NCBI GenBank assembly: GCA_937900755.1
Contig: CALCDN010000128.1
Location: 1 to 7,508 of the forward strand
Source: an uncultured Acetobacter sp.
Lineage (GTDB): Bacteria; Pseudomonadota; Alphaproteobacteria; Acetobacterales; Acetobacteraceae
Length of the DNA stretch: 7,508 nucleotides
Direction: 5' to 3'
Shown: positions 6,507 to 7,508 of the stretch, one piece after another
Position numbering within the stretch: the first letter of the stretch is position 1
Layout: the number at the start of each line of letters is the position of its first letter
The notes under the pieces: model-generated
Databases searched by the model: none
The model's input: the letters and a program-made list of their open reading frames with translations, nothing else
What the model was told of the DNA's origin: nothing
Program-made: the position numbers and the translations under genes

Positions 6507-6572
6507 GGCATGTGCCCGGGCAGGGGTCCAGCCAGGGCGGATTTGAAAAAAACATACCTCCGGGCACATGCC
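6507..6572. repeat. Inverted repeat with 13-bp perfect arms
   Basis: GGCATGTGCCCGG (6507-6519) and its exact reverse complement CCGGGCACATGCC (6560-6572) flank a 40-base interior. AGG (6522-6524) and CCT (6557-6559) can extend the stem past a small bulge. The interior includes a run of seven A (6546-6552). Each arm also contains a small self-complementary core (GGCA-TG-TGCC). No gene lies inside. Its role is not known: it could be a structured RNA element, a repeat-family copy or a protein site. Confidence 0.7.
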
Positions 6573-6581
6573 TTTATACAA

Positions 6582-6628
6582 GGGCCGCCCCGGCCCCCAG
6601 CAGCACGTGGCCGCCGCGCACCCGGCCA
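6582..6628. repeat. Two further small hairpins before fliL
   Basis: GGGCCG (6582-6587) pairs with CGGCCC (6591-6596) around a CCC loop. TGGCCG (6608-6613) pairs with CGGCCA (6623-6628) around a 9-base loop. Both are 6-bp GC stems, which are easy to find by chance in GC-rich DNA. With the galE terminator and the 13-bp inverted repeat they make four stems in about 170 bases. No coding potential is seen here. Confidence 0.4.
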
Positions 6629-6657
6629 TTGAGTAGGTGCAAGAGTGCGGTTAAACT
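6629..6657 (+). promoter_or_regulatory. Candidate promoter for fliL
   Basis: TTGAGT (6629-6634, four of six matches to TTGACA) is 17 bases from TAAACT (6652-6657, four of six matches to TATAAT). It lies 44 bases before the fliL ATG, in the first AT-rich part of the gap. No sigma-54 (TGGCAC-N5-TTGC) or clear flagellar sigma-28 pattern was found. Confidence 0.3.
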
Positions 6658-6667
6658 GATAACAGTT
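6654..6667. promoter_or_regulatory. Small dyad, possible operator before fliL
   Basis: AACTG (6654-6658) and CAGTT (6663-6667) are perfect inverted arms around ATAA. The dyad overlaps the candidate -10 and transcription start. It is nested inside a wider GGTTAA (6649-6654) / TTAACC (6676-6681) inverted pair. A regulator site is plausible but no protein can be named for it. Confidence 0.35.
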
Positions 6668-6675
6668 GTGTTTGA

Positions 6676-6683
6676 TTAACCAT
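6676..6683 (+). promoter_or_regulatory. TTAACCAT, CtrA-type half-site before fliL
   Basis: The 8-mer TTAACCAT exactly matches the half-site motif described for CtrA, the alphaproteobacterial response regulator that often controls flagellar genes. It lies 17 bases before the fliL ATG; another TTAA is at 6651-6654, but the spacing is not the classical 7 bases. CtrA control here is inference. Confidence 0.4.
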
Positions 6684-6700
6684 TCTGGAGCCCACCCGAC

Positions 6701-7213
6701 ATGAGCGAGACTGTAACCGGCGCAAAAGAAGCAGATGCTGCCGCAGCAGTTCCCAGAGCAGACGCCCCCAAGTCCAAGCGGAAACTGATGATGGCGGGCG
6801 CTGCCGGTCTTGTTCTTCTTGTTGGCGGCGGGGTGTTCTGGGAAAAGGACAAAATTTTCACTTCCAAGCTCAAACACAACGTGGGCAGCACGGCCGAGGC
6901 CGCCATGCATCCGCCCATTCTGCTGGGTATTCCGCCCATGGTCTCCAACCTGGATACGTCGAGCGGGCACCCTGTGTACGTCAAGCTGACCGCCAAGGTG
7001 GAAATAAGCGGTGTTCCCAACGAAGCCGCGCTACAGGACCGGATTGCGGAAATTCAGGATGTGTTCCAGACCTACCTGCATGAAACCCGGCCACAGGATA
7101 TTCGGGGGAACGGCATTTACAGGCTGCGCGAATCCATTCTGCGCCGCCTGCGCGCACAGCTTGCTCCCCTGCAGGTGACAAACCTGTATCTTGTTGAATT
7201 CCTCGTCCAGTAA
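6701..7213 (+). CDS. fliL: Flagellar basal body-associated protein FliL
   Basis: A 170-residue single-pass inner-membrane protein that surrounds the stator units and supports torque generation at the flagellar motor. A cytoplasmic N-terminus rich in Ala and charged residues (1-27) is followed by a transmembrane helix (about 28-47) and a periplasmic SPFH-like FliL domain. The C-terminal block is diagnostic: IQDVFQTYLHETRPQDIRG (118-136), then GIYRLRESILRRLRAQLAP (138-156) and NLYLVEFLVQ (161-170), which ends at the last residue as FliL proteins do. Family length is about 150-180. The ATG at 6701 has CTGGAG (6685-6690) 10 bases upstream. It follows a 248-bp gap with a terminator and candidate promoter, so it probably heads a new transcription unit in a flagellar cluster that continues beyond the window. 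The organism is therefore likely able to make flagella, though one gene alone does not prove motility. Confidence 0.92.
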   Translation: MSETVTGAKEADAAAAVPRADAPKSKRKLMMAGAAGLVLLVGGGVFWEKDKIFTSKLKHNVGSTAEAAMHPPILLGIPPMVSNLDTSSGHPVYVKLTAKVEISGVPNEAALQDRIAEIQDVFQTYLHETRPQDIRGNGIYRLRESILRRLRAQLAPLQVTNLYLVEFLVQ

Positions 7214-7276
7214 AGCTCTCCTGCTTCTGACACCCGCTCAAACAGACACCTCTCAGGAACCGTAGCGACAAACCAC

Positions 7277-7508
7277 ATGCAGGATGTAGACGACACAGCA
7301 TCAGGGCCCGGGAACCACGAACCCGAAGCAGACGCGGCACCCGACGCCCCGCATACGGAGGAGGCGCACGATGCCGCGCAGGAGCCTGCGCCAAAGGATG
7401 CCCCCCCTGAAGACGGTCCCCCGCCGCAGGCCTCCCACACGGATGCCACGGCGGAACACGCGCAGGAGCATGACGCCACCGCCCCCGATGGCGCTGCCCC
7501 CCATGGTG
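7277..7508 (+). CDS. Acidic low-complexity N-terminal ORF, 3' partial (possible FliM extension)
   Basis: From the ATG at 7277 the frame stays open to the window end: 77 codons with no stop, in the same frame as fliL and 63 bases after its stop. The peptide is rich in Ala, Pro, Asp, Glu and His (for example EPEADAAPDAPHTEEAHDAAQ) and strongly acidic with one Lys, no Arg and no hydrophobic helix, so it is probably disordered. No signal peptide is seen. The only purine-rich site, AGGAA (7255-7259), is 17 bases away, too far for a normal ribosome site, and no other ATG, GTG or TTG start lies between the fliL stop and 7277. fliM commonly follows fliL in alphaproteobacteria, so this could be an extended FliM N-terminus, but the expected EIDALL-type motif is not yet seen. 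It could also be another flagellar protein. I do not recognise it from sequence. Confidence 0.55.
   Translation, partial: MQDVDDTASGPGNHEPEADAAPDAPHTEEAHDAAQEPAPKDAPPEDGPPPQASHTDATAEHAQEHDATAPDGAAPHG

Noticed and set aside
6546..6552. A7 run as the T-tract of a - strand terminator
   Set aside because: No credible - strand gene lies downstream in this window to be terminated, and the hairpin on that side has only a 4-bp stem.

Overview
The window looks like one end of an assembly contig from a GC-rich alphaproteobacterium. Family-level similarity and gene style suggest an acetic acid bacterium (Acetobacteraceae), but this is inference and no marker gene is present to prove it. The first 48 bases are not biological. 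They are an untrimmed Illumina/Nextera P7 adapter with its barcode and the Tn5 mosaic end, so genomic sequence begins at base 49. All credible genes lie on the + strand.

Region 1 (50-3133) is a tightly overlapping operon for an MCE-type lipid ABC transporter: MlaE-type permease (5' truncated by the contig end), MlaF-type ATPase, MlaD-type MCE-domain protein, and a PqiC-like auxiliary lipoprotein. Genes 2, 3 and 4 are joined by short overlaps or a 3-base gap, so they are probably translationally coupled. Together they would move phospholipid between the inner and outer membranes. No mlaC is visible.

Region 2 (3281-6452) is a small galactose-centred surface-glycan module: glf (UDP-galactopyranose mutase), a GT25-family glycosyltransferase, and galE (UDP-glucose 4-epimerase). 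GalE would supply UDP-galactopyranose, Glf would convert it to UDP-galactofuranose, and the GT25 enzyme probably adds a galactose-type sugar to a cell-surface oligosaccharide. galE has its own candidate promoter, preceded by three 15-bp-period tandem repeats, and ends at a strong GC-rich hairpin terminator.

Region 3 (6453-7508) starts with a 248-bp intergenic stretch rich in hairpins, including an inverted repeat with 13-bp perfect arms. It then has a candidate promoter, a small dyad and an exact TTAACCAT (CtrA half-site motif) just before fliL, a flagellar basal-body gene. The window ends inside an acidic, Pro/Ala/His-rich open reading frame with no stop. Its position after fliL makes an extended FliM N-terminus possible, but the visible part has no diagnostic motif.

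Most genes are ordinary, well-known families. No clear new system was found. The points worth checking are the adapter chimera, the galactofuranose module with its regulatory repeats, the structured intergenic region before fliL, and the unusual low-complexity ORF at the 3' end.
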